From Ancylomarina sp. 16SWW S1-10-2 (GTDB lineage Bacteria; Bacteroidota; Bacteroidia; Bacteroidales; Marinifilaceae): a stretch of DNA of 64,000 bases. Position 1 is the stretch's first letter. Every line of letters starts with the position of its first letter. The position numbers and the translations under genes were made by a program. This document shows positions 62,574 through 64,000 of this stretch, one piece after another. Location of the stretch: assembly GCF_009669305.1 (NCBI RefSeq), contig NZ_SADB01000002.1, positions 1 to 64,000 of the forward strand, in the 5' to 3' direction. A model generated the notes under the pieces. That model worked only from the letters and a program-made list of their open reading frames with translations, ran no database searches and was not told where the DNA came from.

Positions 62574-63746
62574 TTATCTCCTGTCCGATTTTAAATCGAG
62601 ATTTGCCGAAATTGAAACACGTAAGGTATTTTGTAGTGGGTTATTTTGACTTGACGGAATAAGGTATGAGAAATCTATATCGAACATGCTAAGTTTTGCA
62701 CCAACTCCAGCGGTATAGAATTTACGATTTCCTTTGTCTTCATTTTCATAGAAATATCCAGTACGAATTGCAAATTGATTGTGATACCAATATTCGAATC
62801 CTAAGCTCCATGTTATTTCTTTGAATTCTTCGCTCATTCCGCCTGAAGCATCGGTGAACGAATTAAAAATACCTGTCATAACACTCTTGTCGTTCTTATT
62901 TGAAGTTTGAATGTCATCAGTATCCTCTAGACTTCTTCCTGAAGAACTAGGAACAAGTAACTTATTCATGTCCAATGAAACTGTGATTGAATTATTTTGA
63001 TCAATCTGATGTTTATAGGCTGATCCAAGTCTTAGGTTTGTTGGAATAAACTCTTTTTCGCTATCATCAGAATAACTGATTTTAGAACCAATATTAGAGA
63101 TGTTGACTCCCCACGACCATACGGATGGGTTGTGTGATGAACCATATTCTTTGCGATGGTAAACGGATAAATCGGCTGCAAATGCACTGGCAGATTTAGA
63201 TACGTTATTGTAACCTCCCTGTGATATATCTGAAAATATATATCGGAATGCGATTGCTCCAGAAAAATCTTTACCTAATTTTCTTGAATAAGCAACATCG
63301 AAGGATAGTTCGTATGGGTTCTTTTTTAGGGCAATATCTTCTGCTCTTTCCTGAAAGAAGATTTCTCCTAGAGAGAAATATCTAAAGGATGCAGCAATAG
63401 TTTGGTTTTTATCAAGACTGTAATAGCCTGAAAGATAGGATATACTCATATCGTCAATCACTTCTCTTAACCATGGTGTGTAGGATGCGCTTATACCTGC
63501 TTCACTTTTAGTAAAGCTATATTTTGCCGCATTCCAAAACATGGAATTATGATCGGGACTAGTAGCAACGCCACTATTTCCCATCGCTCCGGCTCTAGAG
63601 TCAGGAACTACAGATAAAAAAGGAACAGCTGTAGAAATATAATTGGCTCCTGTTACTGACGTTTCTTGAGCTAGAGAATTATTTATTAAAGCAAAAAGGG
63701 GGAGAATATAAAGCACCCATTTTGTTGTAATTTTTAGGATATGCAT
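62574..63746 (-). CDS. porV: Type IX secretion outer-membrane shuttle protein PorV (LptO)
   Basis: A 390-aa FadL-fold beta-barrel protein. Signal peptide (WVLYILPLFALINNSLAQ), then the PorV-typical opening FLSVVPDSRAGAMGNSGVATSPDHNSMFWNAAK and a run of amphipathic strands ending in aromatic residues. PorV collects cargo from the T9SS translocon and hands it to the sortase PorU, whose gene ends just upstream. The next gene, ispF, is 76 bp away. Confidence 0.95.
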   Translation of the reverse strand: MHILKITTKWVLYILPLFALINNSLAQETSVTGANYISTAVPFLSVVPDSRAGAMGNSGVATSPDHNSMFWNAAKYSFTKSEAGISASYTPWLREVIDDMSISYLSGYYSLDKNQTIAASFRYFSLGEIFFQERAEDIALKKNPYELSFDVAYSRKLGKDFSGAIAFRYIFSDISQGGYNNVSKSASAFAADLSVYHRKEYGSSHNPSVWSWGVNISNIGSKISYSDDSEKEFIPTNLRLGSAYKHQIDQNNSITVSLDMNKLLVPSSSGRSLEDTDDIQTSNKNDKSVMTGIFNSFTDASGGMSEEFKEITWSLGFEYWYHNQFAIRTGYFYENEDKGNRKFYTAGVGAKLSMFDIDFSYLIPSSQNNPLQNTLRVSISANLDLKSDRR

Positions 63747-63805
63747 ACAGTTAAAATTAATTTTAGCTACAAATATATTATAATAACTTTAAAACGATGT
63801 TTTTA

Positions 63806-64000
63806 TTACTTGAGGATAACTAATTTTTGAAATTTAGTTGCTGTTTTTCCATCCTCAGTTCTTAATTTAAGTCTGTAGAAATAGACGCCTCGACCAATCG
63901 AATCTCCAAAATCATCTTTTCCATCCCAGTTTATTGGACCTACTCTAAAACCAGATGAGTTCATAGATGTTTCAAGTGTTTTTACGAGTTTACCTGATAC
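63806..64000 (-). CDS. porU: PorU-type T9SS sortase, C-terminal end (runs off the window)
   Basis: The minus-strand frame gives 64 residues to the stop at 63806-63808. They show a FlgD-like/CTD fold: GFRVGPINWDGKDDFGD, then IGRGVYFYRLKLRTEDGK and FQKLVILK at the end. In context with porV 59 bp downstream, this is the C-terminus of PorU, the surface sortase that cuts cargo CTDs. The family is inferred mainly from the position and the CTD-type end; a cargo protein with a CTD cannot be fully excluded. Confidence 0.82.
   Translation of the reverse strand, partial: VSGKLVKTLETSMNSSGFRVGPINWDGKDDFGDSIGRGVYFYRLKLRTEDGKTATKFQKLVILK

Overview
The window looks like chromosomal DNA from an anaerobic or facultative member of the Bacteroidota, most likely the Marinilabiliales/Marinifilaceae area. 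The evidence is AT-rich DNA, several matches to the Bacteroidota -7 promoter consensus (TAnnTTTG), type IX secretion genes (porU end, porV), a DUF4294 protein, a System II (Ccs) cytochrome c maturation set beside nrfHA, and LytTR/His_kinase pairs. The phylum call rests on gene content and is firm; the genus is inference. I saw no rRNA, tRNA, tmRNA or CRISPR array.

Left edge (1-2600) is accessory DNA: the 5' part of an IS30-family transposase, then a yefM-yoeB toxin-antitoxin pair lying between two nearly identical ~300 bp hairpin-rich repeats, with a third partial copy next to the IS. From 2.6 to 30 kb the content is mostly ordinary: lpdA, a zinc/manganese-type ABC importer whose binding-protein start lies in a 61 bp tandem duplication, uvrA, a lytic transglycosylase, an aminotransferase, a C1 peptidase, a large TerB-ABCG fusion transporter, a LytS/LytR-like two-component pair, a nicotinamidase-like hydrolase, miaA, smpB, a TGS-uridine kinase fusion, EamA, MBL and ElbB proteins, and arginine deiminase. 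The 590 bp downstream of smpB are AT-rich and carry DnaA-box-like motifs.

From 30 to 42 kb the map is patchier: a TIM-barrel protein flanked by two copies of the same terminator, a small PLDc_N membrane protein, a decayed gene, a lone DUF262/DUF1524 GmrSD-like restriction protein, a TrmH methyltransferase, a STAS-like/HATPase fusion, a TPR lipoprotein, a deoxynucleoside kinase, a prolyl oligopeptidase and rlmB.

From 42.7 to 51 kb is a respiratory nitrite ammonification locus: a divergent 1019-aa fused CcsBA, nrfH (4 hemes), nrfA (5 hemes with the CXXCK catalytic site), then separate ccsB and ccsA genes. A terminator and four 42 bp tandem repeats separate nrfA from ccsB. After it come a lone KAP-type P-loop NTPase (possible defence gene), alaS, an M23 peptidase, a merR-nif3-zinc ribbon operon, a lemA-TPM-TPM cluster, a frameshifted thioredoxin-like gene, a CoA-binding protein, ispF, porV and the C-terminal end of porU.

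I found no clearly new multigene system. The best leads are the repeat-bounded toxin-antitoxin cassette, the 42 bp repeat array inside the nrf-ccs locus, the two System II cytochrome c synthases around a CXXCK NrfA, the lone DUF262 and KAP genes, and the TTT-TGA frameshift in the thioredoxin-like gene.
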